Assembly (NCBI RefSeq): GCF_001426525.1
Contig: NZ_LMEW01000036.1
Coordinates: 71,947-135,946, forward strand
Reading direction: 5' to 3'
Source: Massilia sp. Root133
GTDB lineage: Bacteria > Pseudomonadota > Gammaproteobacteria > Burkholderiales > Burkholderiaceae_D
DNA length: 64,000 nucleotides
Shown here: positions 7,464 to 15,236 of the stretch, in pieces
How positions within the stretch are numbered: position 1 is the stretch's first letter
Layout: each line of letters starts with the position of its first letter
Translations under genes and position numbers: made by a program
The notes under the pieces: model-generated
Told to the model about the DNA's origin: nothing
Database searches by the model: none
What the model saw: the letters and a program-made list of their open reading frames with translations, nothing else

Positions 7464-8537
7464 TCAGCAAGGCAACCTCATCTCCGCGCGCACGCCCCCT
7501 TGCGGCCGCGCCGTAATGTCGAGCCGGCCCGCGTCGCCGTACAGTGCCTGGATGCGGGCGCGCAGGTTCGACAAGCCGATGCCGCCGGGGCGTTCCGTCG
7601 CGGCCAGCTTGCCGGCATCGTCCTCGACGCCCAGCACGATCTCGTCGCCCTCGCGGCGGACGGAGACGGCGATGTGCGTCTGCCCGCGGCGCCGCTCGAC
7701 CGTGTGCTTGAACACGTTTTCCAGCAGCGGCTGCAGGCTCATCACGGGCACTTCGCGGTCGAGCAGCGCGTCGTCGACCTGCCACGCGATGGCCACGCGG
7801 TCGGCGAAGCGCTCGGCCATCACGTCCGCGTACCCGCGCGCGAGGCGCAACTCGGTGGCGAGCGGCGCCGCGTGGCGGTCGCCCAGGGCCAGCGTTTCGC
7901 GCAGCACATCGGCCAGTTGCGTGAGCGTCGCGTCAGCGCGGACCGGGTCCGTCCAGATCAGTGCCGACACCGTGTTCAACGCGTTGAACAGGAAATGCGG
8001 CTGCATCTGCTGGCCCAGCCGCTGCAATTGCGCCTGGCGCAGCAGCGTGTTCGAACGTTCCGCGCGCAGCCGCGCGTCGAGCAGGGCGCGGTAGGACTGC
8101 ACGCCGAAGCGGATCGCCATGAACAGGCCGAAGAAGATCGTGATCTTCATCGATTCGTACAGGAACAGCTGCGGCACGGGGTCGTGCCGGTAGGTTTCGC
8201 CGACGAGCGCATACACGCCATGGCGCAGGCTGAAGGCGAGGGGGACGAACGCGATCCAGTACATCGACAGCCAGCGCGACTGGCGCGCGAACCAGCGCCA
8301 GGGCGTCCCGAGCAGATGGTCGTCCGTGTGCGACCAGCGCAACTGCACGAGGGCGAGCAGGGTCACGACGAGCGCCGACGACCCTTCCCACAGCAGCGGT
8401 TTCCAGATCGCGTGGCTGTGCTCGTTGCGCATGAAGTCCTGCACGGCGACGAGCATCATCAGGATCCAGAACAGGATCCACGCGGACACGAAGACGGCGT
8501 TGCGGCGCAGGAAGGTCATGCGGGGATAATCGGCCAT
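7464..8537 (-). CDS. LytS/YehU-type sensor histidine kinase
   Basis: About 357 residues if started at the ATG at 8537; a GTG at 8561 would add eight residues, and neither has a strong ribosome binding site. Four hydrophobic segments occupy about residues 10-155, then a short coiled linker, then the His_kinase domain with LGQQMQPHFLFNALN (phospho-acceptor His) and an HATPase with PLLENVFKHTVE and GGIGLSNLRARIQALYG. This architecture is typical of membrane-bound kinases paired with LytTR regulators, and the partner gene follows directly. There is no extracytoplasmic sensor domain, so the signal is probably perceived in the membrane. Confidence 0.88.
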   Translation of the reverse strand: MADYPRMTFLRRNAVFVSAWILFWILMMLVAVQDFMRNEHSHAIWKPLLWEGSSALVVTLLALVQLRWSHTDDHLLGTPWRWFARQSRWLSMYWIAFVPLAFSLRHGVYALVGETYRHDPVPQLFLYESMKITIFFGLFMAIRFGVQSYRALLDARLRAERSNTLLRQAQLQRLGQQMQPHFLFNALNTVSALIWTDPVRADATLTQLADVLRETLALGDRHAAPLATELRLARGYADVMAERFADRVAIAWQVDDALLDREVPVMSLQPLLENVFKHTVERRRGQTHIAVSVRREGDEIVLGVEDDAGKLAATERPGGIGLSNLRARIQALYGDAGRLDITARPQGGVRAEMRLPC

Positions 8538-8627
8538 CACCGAGAGATTGTCAAAAGGCACAGGTGCGTCGCGGCCGCCGCGCTTCTGCTAACGTCGAGC
8601 CGATCAAACCAACCCCAGGAGAAAGCC

Positions 8628-8939
8628 ATGGAACGTTTCCTGTTCGTGTACCACGGCAAACCGGGCGCCGATGCGGATACGCGCCACGATTTGTCGCGCT
8701 GGGCCGCGTGGTTCGACGGCATGGGTTCGCGCGTCCTCGAGCGCGGCAGCCTCACGCACAGCGCCGTCGACGTGCCGCGCCGCCTGCTCGGGCCGAAGGA
8801 ATCCGCCAGTTCGCTGTGCGGCTATTCGGTCGTCGAGGCGGCGGATTTCAACGAAGCCGTCGAGATCGGCGAGCGCTGTCCCATCTTCGACGAGGGCGGC
8901 TCGGTCGAGATCGCGCGGCTGACGATCCCGTTGACGTAG
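8628..8939 (+). CDS. YCII-related domain protein
   Basis: A 103-residue cytoplasmic protein beginning MERFLFVYHGK, with AGGAG eight bases before the ATG. The ferredoxin-like fold of the YCII/DGPF family is suggested by MERFLFVYHG, the W-F-D-G-M-G helix, and the C-terminal GYSVVEAADFNEAVEIGERCPIF, which carries the usual YCII helix and a cysteine before the final strand. The biochemical role of these small proteins is mostly unknown; some act as enzymes on small toxic molecules. It is monocistronic, divergent from the histidine kinase. Confidence 0.7.
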   Translation: MERFLFVYHGKPGADADTRHDLSRWAAWFDGMGSRVLERGSLTHSAVDVPRRLLGPKESASSLCGYSVVEAADFNEAVEIGERCPIFDEGGSVEIARLTIPLT

Positions 8940-8946
8940 GAACCAC

Positions 8947-8974
8947 CGTCGTTCCCGCCTGCGCGGGGGCGACG
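8947..8974. repeat. REP-like palindrome, single copy
   Basis: The sequence begins CGTCGTTCCCGC and ends GCGGGGGCGACG around a three-base loop, matching the half-units of the composite repeats near 27.9, 33.6 and 56.3 kb. It lies directly between two convergent genes and could act as a bidirectional hairpin. Confidence 0.65.
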
Positions 8975-8992
8975 TGCTAGCGTCGCAGGATC

Positions 8993-9640
8993 TTACTCCT
9001 TGCTCAACACCACATGCGTGGCCGCCTCCGTCGCCACATGCCCGGCGACCTTGAACCCGAGCGCGGGCAGGTCGATGCCGGCCAGCAGCGCTTCGCCGGA
9101 TCCCAGCAGCACGGGCGAGATGGCCAGGTGCATCTCGTCCACGAGACCCGCCTGCAGGTATTGCCGGACGGTCGATACGCCGCCGCCCAGGCGCACGTCC
9201 TTGCCGCCCGCGGCTTCTTTTGCGCGGGCGAGGGCGGCCTCGATGCCGTCCGTGACGAAGTAGAAGGTCGTGCCGCCCTTCATCTCGAGCGGGGGCCGGG
9301 CGTGGTGCGTGAGCACGAACACGGGCACATGGTAGGGCGGCTCGTCGCCCCACCAGCCTTTCCACTCGTCGTCCGGCCACGGGCCGCGCACGGGACCGAA
9401 CATGTTGCGGCCCAGGATCCACGCGCCGACATTCTCGAAGCCACGCGCGGCGAAGTCCTCGTCCGGACCATCGGTTCCCTTCGATGCATCGCCCAGCATG
9501 CGCTGGAACGTGCGCGTGCCGCGGAACCACTGATGCAAGCCGCCGGCGCCTTCGCCCATCGGATTCTGCAGGCTCTGGTTCGGGCCGGCGCCAAAGCCGT
9601 CGAGGGAAATGGAAAAGCTCTGGACCTTCAGTCTGGACAT
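8993..9640 (-). CDS. RibD C-terminal/dihydrofolate reductase-like family protein
   Basis: About 215 residues from the ATG at 9640, which is preceded by GGAGGAG; the longer frame adds 13 unlikely residues. The fold signature is that of the RibD_C/DHFR-like superfamily: KVQSFSISLDGFGAG at the N-terminus, GAWILGRNMFGP, PVFVLTHHARPPLEMKGGTTFYFVTDG, VRLGGGVSTVRQYLQAGLVDEMHLAISPVLLGSG. These are probably NADPH-dependent reductases of unknown substrate. True folate or riboflavin functions are unlikely because the deaminase and folate-site residues are absent. It stands alone between a REP repeat and the FHA gene. Confidence 0.8.
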   Translation of the reverse strand: MSRLKVQSFSISLDGFGAGPNQSLQNPMGEGAGGLHQWFRGTRTFQRMLGDASKGTDGPDEDFAARGFENVGAWILGRNMFGPVRGPWPDDEWKGWWGDEPPYHVPVFVLTHHARPPLEMKGGTTFYFVTDGIEAALARAKEAAGGKDVRLGGGVSTVRQYLQAGLVDEMHLAISPVLLGSGEALLAGIDLPALGFKVAGHVATEAATHVVLSKE

Positions 9641-9659
9641 CGTTCGTCTCCTCCGTGCG

Positions 9660-10628
9660 TCAATCGTTGATCTCGTCATCGCCCGGCTTGCGCCCGCGGC
9701 TACGGTCGAGCGGGCCCTTCATCGCTTCCACGTCGCGCATGAACTCGTCCACGCCATGGTCGGGGCTCACGCGGATGGCGGGCGGCATCAGCACGGACAT
9801 GTACAACTCGTCCGATAGACGGCCCGTGCGCTGCACATTGCCAGCCAGAATCAGCCCGGAGCATAGCACGGCAAGGCCGGCGCAGACCCAGCGGTAGCGG
9901 GTGCGATTGCGGGGGCGAATCGTGCACAGGTGAAAATAAATCATCCCGGCCAGCAGCACTGTGGCGACGTGCGAGGCGTAATGCGTGAACCCTTCGGCGG
10001 ACAAGGCGTAGCCGAGCGTGCTGCCCAGCAGCGCATAGCCGGCGAGGGCCGCGGCGCCGCAGCCGAACACGAACACGTGCCGGCCCAGCCGCGCGTGGCG
10101 CGCGAACAGCCGGTTGGCGCACGCCCAGATGCCGCCCCACAGCAGCGCGGCCGCGAGTCCGCCCGCGAGCGCCTCCGCGTAGCGCGCCAGCTGGAAATAT
10201 TCCGTGTCGCTGAGCCAGCGCGCCAGCAGGGCCACGCCGCCCGCGAGCGCCAGGCCCGCGGCGGCGGGCAGCACGCCTTCCCAGCCGTGGAACGTGCGGT
10301 CGAGGAGTTCCGGCACGACGGGGAAGTCGGCCGCGCGCACGCGCAGCGCCGTGTGGCCGATGCGGACGACCGTGCCGCCCGTCAGCTCGGCGTCCTGCCG
10401 GCGCTTGCCCTGGATGACGATGCCGTTGCGGGTGCCCAGGTCGTGCAGCAGCAGCCGGCCGGATGCATCCTGCTCGACGACGGCGTGCGCCGCGGCCGCG
10501 TAGTCGTCGTCGAGGATCACGTCGTTGTCGTAGCCGCGCCCGATGCGGATCGGCAGGCCGTCGACGCGCTGGCGGTGCAGCACGTCGCCGTTCCTGGCCA
10601 GCAGCTCGACGAACCATGGGCCGTTCAT
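9660..10628 (-). CDS. FHA-domain integral membrane protein
   Basis: A 322-residue protein from the ATG at 10628, which overlaps the stop codon of the protease gene by four bases (ATGA), indicating translational coupling. Residues 5 to about 100 are a forkhead-associated domain: LPIRIGRGYDNDVILDDD, then AHAVVE, LHDLGTRNGIVIQG and VVRIGHTALRV. The Arg of the GR motif, the His and the NG turn are kept, but the serine of the usual SxxH pattern is alanine (AAAAH), so phosphothreonine binding may be weakened. From about residue 120 there are five or six membrane helices, then a charged C-terminal tail. Role unknown; the coupling suggests it works with or controls the protease. Confidence 0.75.
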   Translation of the reverse strand: MNGPWFVELLARNGDVLHRQRVDGLPIRIGRGYDNDVILDDDYAAAAHAVVEQDASGRLLLHDLGTRNGIVIQGKRRQDAELTGGTVVRIGHTALRVRAADFPVVPELLDRTFHGWEGVLPAAAGLALAGGVALLARWLSDTEYFQLARYAEALAGGLAAALLWGGIWACANRLFARHARLGRHVFVFGCGAAALAGYALLGSTLGYALSAEGFTHYASHVATVLLAGMIYFHLCTIRPRNRTRYRWVCAGLAVLCSGLILAGNVQRTGRLSDELYMSVLMPPAIRVSPDHGVDEFMRDVEAMKGPLDRSRGRKPGDDEIND

Positions 10629-12049
10629 CTGCGGCTCCGTCCAAGTGCCGATAAAAATGCCCGCGTCGCGCGCATGCCGTTCTCGTACGAGACGCCCGCC
10701 AGGTCGAGCCGGCTCTGCAGGCTGGCGTGCGGATCGTCCGTGCTGGCGGCCAGCAACGTGAAGTTGTACAGCCCGGCGAACTTGCGGTAGGCGCGCACGC
10801 ACGTCACGGCGCGCACGGGCAAGGTCGCCGTGTGCACGAACATCTCGGCGCAGGCGGGCCGCGTCAGGCGCGTGTCGCGGCCGGTGCCGATGCTGTCGAC
10901 GCGAAACCGGCTGCTTGCCAGCACGGCGAACTGCAGCGGGTGCAGGGAACTCGAACGGAGCACCTGGTGCGTCATCGACACGTGGCCCGTCTGCTGCGTA
11001 TCCGACACGTAGATCGCCGCTTCCATCGCGCAGCTGACGGAGTCGACCGTGTACTCGGCCTCGGCGCGGAAGTTCGAGCGGCCCCAGCAGCGCAACTGCT
11101 GCGATTCGCGCACGGGCACCTGGTACGGCCCCATCGCGCGCATCGACAGCGGCTCGGCCAGCAGGCGGTCGATCAGCGCGCGCTGGTGCGCCAGCAATTG
11201 CTGCCCGATCAGCGGATTGAAATCCTTGGGCGGACGCGGCTGCGCCGACGCCTGCCGCAGCAGCGCCTGCGCATACTTGACGGGCACGAGGAAGCTGACC
11301 AGCTCGCCGTCGCGGCGCTTGGAGACGTTCACGCCCGCCACGACGCCGGCCGCGGTCACGCTGGGCCCGCCGCTCATCCCGGAGTTGATGGGGCCCGTGA
11401 AAATCAGCTGCTCATAGAAGCTGCGCGTGACGATGCCGTTGTACGAGCCTTCCGAGATCGCGAAGCCGAGGTCGAGCGGATTGCCGAGCGAATACAGGTA
11501 CTGGCCCTGCACGAGTTTCACGGGCTTGTCGCCGACCTGGAAAAAGCCCGTGCCGTTGCGGTTTACGCGCACGACGGCCAGGTCGTGCAGCACGTCCACC
11601 GCAAGCAGTTCGATGGGGCCGCTCTTGCCGTCCGTGTCGACGTATTCGCCGAGGTAGACGTCCGGGTCGAGCGCCATCTGCGACACGACGTGGTAATTGG
11701 TCAGCACGAGGTTGCCCGTGCCGACGAGGAAGCCGGAGCCGACGCTGGACTGGCTGCGGCCGTTGCGCAGCAACATGCGGATCTGCAGCAGGTCGGCGCT
11801 GGCGGCGGAATAGAGGGTTTGCGCGGCGCTGGAGGGCGTGGGCAGGGCGGCCGTTTCGTCCGTCTCGCCGGGGCCGGGCGCGGGTGGCGTCGTCGCGGGC
11901 GGCGTGGCGGGCGGGATCACGAGCGGTGGCTGCGGCGCCGGTTTCGCGCGCTGGTCCGCCTTGCCCGCAGCACCGGCTAGTGAAGCGGCGACAAGCGAAG
12001 CGGCGGCGCCGAAGACGAGGGCGGCAAGGGCGGCGGATGGGAGGCGCAT
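10625..12049 (-). CDS. Exported trypsin-like serine protease
   Basis: A 474-residue protein. A signal peptide or anchor occupies residues 1-28, followed by a long proline/threonine-rich linker to about 75. The protease domain shows the HtrA/trypsin-like triad: His120 in LTNYHVVS, Asp156 in VDVLHDLAVVRV, and Ser226 in INSGMSGGPS. No PDZ domain is recognisable. The last 200 residues are an unrecognised region with several cysteines (LRCWGRSNF, SVSCAMEA, TCVRAYRKFAGLYNF). It acts outside the cytoplasm. It is the first gene of a two-gene unit with the overlapping FHA membrane protein. Confidence 0.78.
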   Translation of the reverse strand: MRLPSAALAALVFGAAASLVAASLAGAAGKADQRAKPAPQPPLVIPPATPPATTPPAPGPGETDETAALPTPSSAAQTLYSAASADLLQIRMLLRNGRSQSSVGSGFLVGTGNLVLTNYHVVSQMALDPDVYLGEYVDTDGKSGPIELLAVDVLHDLAVVRVNRNGTGFFQVGDKPVKLVQGQYLYSLGNPLDLGFAISEGSYNGIVTRSFYEQLIFTGPINSGMSGGPSVTAAGVVAGVNVSKRRDGELVSFLVPVKYAQALLRQASAQPRPPKDFNPLIGQQLLAHQRALIDRLLAEPLSMRAMGPYQVPVRESQQLRCWGRSNFRAEAEYTVDSVSCAMEAAIYVSDTQQTGHVSMTHQVLRSSSLHPLQFAVLASSRFRVDSIGTGRDTRLTRPACAEMFVHTATLPVRAVTCVRAYRKFAGLYNFTLLAASTDDPHASLQSRLDLAGVSYENGMRATRAFLSALGRSRR

Positions 12050-12087
12050 GGTGCCTCCATCTTGCCAGAACCGCCCGCGGCGAGGGA

Positions 12088-12735
12088 TTACGCTTCGCCG
12101 TCGAGCACCGCTTCGGTGGCCGAGGTCATCATGTGACCCAGCTTGGCCTGCTTGGTGTTCAGGTAATTCTCGTTGTAGACGTTGCGGTTGACGAGCAGCG
12201 GCACGCGCTCGGCGACCTTGATGCCCAGTTTGCCGAGGGCGTCGATCTTGCGCGGGTTGTTCGTCATCAGGCGCACGGCCTCGATGCCGAACTGTTCCAG
12301 CATCGGCAGCACGAGTTCATAGTTGCGCGCGTCGGCGTGGAAGCCCAGCTGCAGGTTCGCCTCGACCGTGTCGGCACCGGCTTCCTGCAGGCGGTAGGCG
12401 CGAATCTTGTTCACGAGGCCGATGCCGCGGCCTTCCTGGCGCAGGTACAGCAGGATGCCGCGGCCTTCGTCGGCGATGCGGCGCAGCGCGGATTCCAGCT
12501 GGGCGCCGCAGTCGCAGCGCTGCGAGAACATCACGTCGCCCGTCAGGCATTCGGAGTGGATGCGCGCCAGCGGGGCGTCGCCCGTGGACAGGTCGCCCAG
12601 CGTCATCGCCAGATGCTCCTTGCCGGTCGAATGCTCGACGAACGCATGCAGGGTGAACTGCGCCCATGGCGTCGGCAGGGAGCACGACGTGACGTAGTCG
12701 ACGAGGTTGGACGGCGCGGTGGCATTGTCTTGCAT
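12088..12735 (-). CDS. ribA: GTP cyclohydrolase II
   Basis: A 215-residue enzyme that opens GTP to 2,5-diamino-6-ribosylamino-pyrimidinone phosphate, the first step of riboflavin synthesis. The zinc site is intact: Cys63, Cys74 and Cys76 in SECLTGDVMFSQRCDCG, preceded by ARIHSE. The GTP-binding and catalytic segment YLRQEGRGIGLVNKIRAYRLQ and the NNPRK motif are also present. Length matches stand-alone RibA of gammaproteobacteria. No riboswitch is seen upstream, and no other riboflavin gene is nearby. The enzyme is cytoplasmic. Confidence 0.95.
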   Translation of the reverse strand: MQDNATAPSNLVDYVTSCSLPTPWAQFTLHAFVEHSTGKEHLAMTLGDLSTGDAPLARIHSECLTGDVMFSQRCDCGAQLESALRRIADEGRGILLYLRQEGRGIGLVNKIRAYRLQEAGADTVEANLQLGFHADARNYELVLPMLEQFGIEAVRLMTNNPRKIDALGKLGIKVAERVPLLVNRNVYNENYLNTKQAKLGHMMTSATEAVLDGEA

Positions 12736-12950
12736 GGCTTTTCCTGGGCGATAGCGCGAATAATGGTTACGTAACAGGCGAGTTTACCGGAAATCGGACA
12801 TGGCCGTGTAATCGGCCCCTTCGCGGCCCGTCCGCCTCTCCATCCGATATGGGTGCTGCTGGTCGGAAATACAACAATGCATCGCGGGTGTTCACGTGGT
12901 GCAACACAATTCCCGCACGGAATCTTGGCTGTGCTAGGCTCCAAATCGCC

Positions 12951-15236
12951 ATGCCAAATCCCCTGAAATCCATCCGCCGCCTGCTCCCGCGCGCCCTCGG
13001 CGCCTGGCTCGCCCTCGCTTTCGTGCTGCTGTCCGTCGTCCTCACGCTGGTGCTGACGTCCATCATCGAACGCAAGTCGGCGGAACAGGTGCAGACGAGC
13101 ATCGGCCACGGCCTGGCCGAGCTGGCGATGCAGACGTCCGACAAGCTGGAACGCGGGATGTTCGAACGCTACCGCGAAGTGAGCCTGCTGGCCCGGCGCC
13201 GTGTGCTGGCCGAAGGGCAGCCGCAGGAGCGCCGCCGCGCCACGCTGGACGGCATCCAGCACAGCCTCGGTTACTACAGCTGGATCGGCCTGGCCGGCCT
13301 GGATGGCAAGGTGCAGGTCTCGGCCGAGGGCCTGCTGGAAGGCGCGGACGTGTCCAAGCGCCCGTGGTTCCGCAATGCCCTGCGCGGCATCCACGCGGGC
13401 GACGTGCACGAAGCCGTGCTGCTCGCGCGCTACCTGCCCAGGCAGGACGAGCCCTGGCGCTTCGTCGACGTCGCCTTTCCCTACGTCGACGACGAGGGCG
13501 TGACGCGCGGCGTGCTGGGCGCGCACCTGTCCTGGCAATGGGCGCGCGACGTCGAGCGTTCCGTGATGGCCGGGATTGCCGCAAGGCGCCAGGTCGAGGC
13601 GTTGATCGTGGATGCGGACGGCAACGTGCTGCTCGGACCGGCCGACGTGGCGGGCCGGCGCCTGACCCTGCCGAGCCTGAAGGCCGCCCATGCGCAGCGG
13701 CGCGGTGGCTACGTCGTCGAGACCTGGCCGGACGGCCGTTCGTACCTCGTCGGCTACCAGTTGGGTCACGGCTACGGCGCGTATCCCGGCCTGGGCTGGA
13801 CCGTGCTCGTGCGCCAGAACGTCGACGACGCGTTCGCCCCCGTGCGCCGCCTGCGCGAATACGGCCTGGCCTCCGGCGTGGTGCTGGCGGGCGCATTTTC
13901 GCTGGCGGGCATGTGGCTGGCGCGCCGCATCACGCGGCCGCTGGGCGACCTGGCCGATGCCGCGCAGCGCATCCGCGCGGGCGAGACGACTCCCATCGAA
14001 ATCCGGCGGGGCGGTTACGCGGAGGTGCGCGCGCTGGCCACCACGCTGAACGCCCTGGTGGCGAACCTCGTGCGGCGCCGGCGCGCGCTGGAAGACTTGA
14101 ACGCGACGCTGGAAGCGCGCGTCACCCAGCGCACGCGCGAGCTGGAACAGGCCCTGGCGAGCGTGCGCGCCAACGAGCAGCGCATCGCCACCATCATCGA
14201 GACGGCGCAGGATGCGTTCGTCGGCATCGACATGCGCGGCCGCATCTGCGACTGGAACTCGGCGGCCGAGAAGATGCTCGGCTGGTCGCGCGACGAGGCG
14301 CTGGGGCGCGTCGTCTCGGAACTCGTGATGCCGGAGCGCTTCCGCGCCCGCTCGCGCGAACTGCTCTCCGGCTTCCTCGAGACGGGCGAACTGGACATCC
14401 TCGGCCAGCGCGTCGAACGCATCCTGCTCGCGCGCGACGGCCGCGAAATCCCCGTCGAAATGACGCTGGGCCTGGCCGGCACGGGCGACGGCCTGTTCTT
14501 CTCCGCGTTCGTGCACGACATCTCGGCGCGCAAGGAAGTCGAACGGATGAAGGACGAATTCGTGTCGACCGTGTCGCACGAACTGCGCACGCCGCTGACG
14601 GCGATTTCGGCGTCGCTGGCGCTGCTGGCCGACGGCATGGCGGGCGAGCTGCCGCCCGATGCGAAAGGCCTCGTGGACGTCGCCAACGCGAGCTCGGGAC
14701 GCCTCGTGCGCCTGGTCGGCGACGTGCTGGACATCCAGAAGATGGACGCCGGCAGCATGGCGTTCGAGAAGGAAGTGCAGCCGCTGCTGCCGCTGGCGGA
14801 GGATGCCGTCGCCGCGATGCAGAGCTTCGCCACGCAGTCCGGCATCGAACTCTCGTGCGTGGCGGCGCCCGGCGCGGAACACGCACGCGTGGACGTCGAC
14901 CGCGACCGCCTGGCCCAGGTGCTCACGAACCTGCTGTCGAACGCGATCAAGTTTTCCGAGCCGGGATCTACCGTGCGCACGCAGGTCGAAGCGGGCGCGG
15001 AGCACGTACGCCTGGCCGTGGCCGACGAAGGCGCGGGCATTCCGGAAGCGTTCCGCGAGCGCGTGTTCCAGCGCTTCGCCCAGGCCGACGGCGCCGATTC
15101 GCGCCGCCAGGGCGGCACGGGCCTCGGCCTGTCGATCTGCAAGACGATCGTCGAGGAACTCGGCGGGAATATCTGGTTCGACAGCGCCGAGGGCATCGGC
15201 ACCACGTTCTACGTCGAGCTCCCGCTCGCGGCCTGA
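12951..15236 (+). CDS. Cache-HAMP-PAS sensor histidine kinase
   Basis: A 761-residue kinase from the ATG at 12951. The order is: membrane helix at about 15-38, extracytoplasmic double-Cache-like sensor at 40-295, second helix at 304-324, HAMP at 325-378, a coiled coil, PAS at 405-525, HisKA with His543 in FVSTVSHELRTPLTAI, and HATPase with NLLSNAIKFSEPG, GAGIPEAFRERVFQRF and GGTGLGLSICKTIVEELGG. It is an orphan: no receiver domain and no adjacent regulator. The longer upstream frame adds 34 residues without a ribosome binding site. Its 3' end overlaps that of the convergent GGDEF-EAL gene by 28 bases. Confidence 0.88.
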   Translation: MPNPLKSIRRLLPRALGAWLALAFVLLSVVLTLVLTSIIERKSAEQVQTSIGHGLAELAMQTSDKLERGMFERYREVSLLARRRVLAEGQPQERRRATLDGIQHSLGYYSWIGLAGLDGKVQVSAEGLLEGADVSKRPWFRNALRGIHAGDVHEAVLLARYLPRQDEPWRFVDVAFPYVDDEGVTRGVLGAHLSWQWARDVERSVMAGIAARRQVEALIVDADGNVLLGPADVAGRRLTLPSLKAAHAQRRGGYVVETWPDGRSYLVGYQLGHGYGAYPGLGWTVLVRQNVDDAFAPVRRLREYGLASGVVLAGAFSLAGMWLARRITRPLGDLADAAQRIRAGETTPIEIRRGGYAEVRALATTLNALVANLVRRRRALEDLNATLEARVTQRTRELEQALASVRANEQRIATIIETAQDAFVGIDMRGRICDWNSAAEKMLGWSRDEALGRVVSELVMPERFRARSRELLSGFLETGELDILGQRVERILLARDGREIPVEMTLGLAGTGDGLFFSAFVHDISARKEVERMKDEFVSTVSHELRTPLTAISASLALLADGMAGELPPDAKGLVDVANASSGRLVRLVGDVLDIQKMDAGSMAFEKEVQPLLPLAEDAVAAMQSFATQSGIELSCVAAPGAEHARVDVDRDRLAQVLTNLLSNAIKFSEPGSTVRTQVEAGAEHVRLAVADEGAGIPEAFRERVFQRFAQADGADSRRQGGTGLGLSICKTIVEELGGNIWFDSAEGIGTTFYVELPLAA

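Noticed and set aside
8940..8992. CRISPR-like repeat from recurring palindromes
   Set aside because: The repeated units are scattered singly or in inverted pairs over 48 kb, not in a regularly spaced array.
12736..12950. Possible FMN riboswitch near ribA
   Set aside because: The ribA upstream region has none of the conserved RFN elements.
12603..15005. 800-codon minus-strand frame opposite the Cache-HAMP-PAS kinase
   Set aside because: No family motifs; overlaps ribA start and a clear histidine kinase on the other strand.
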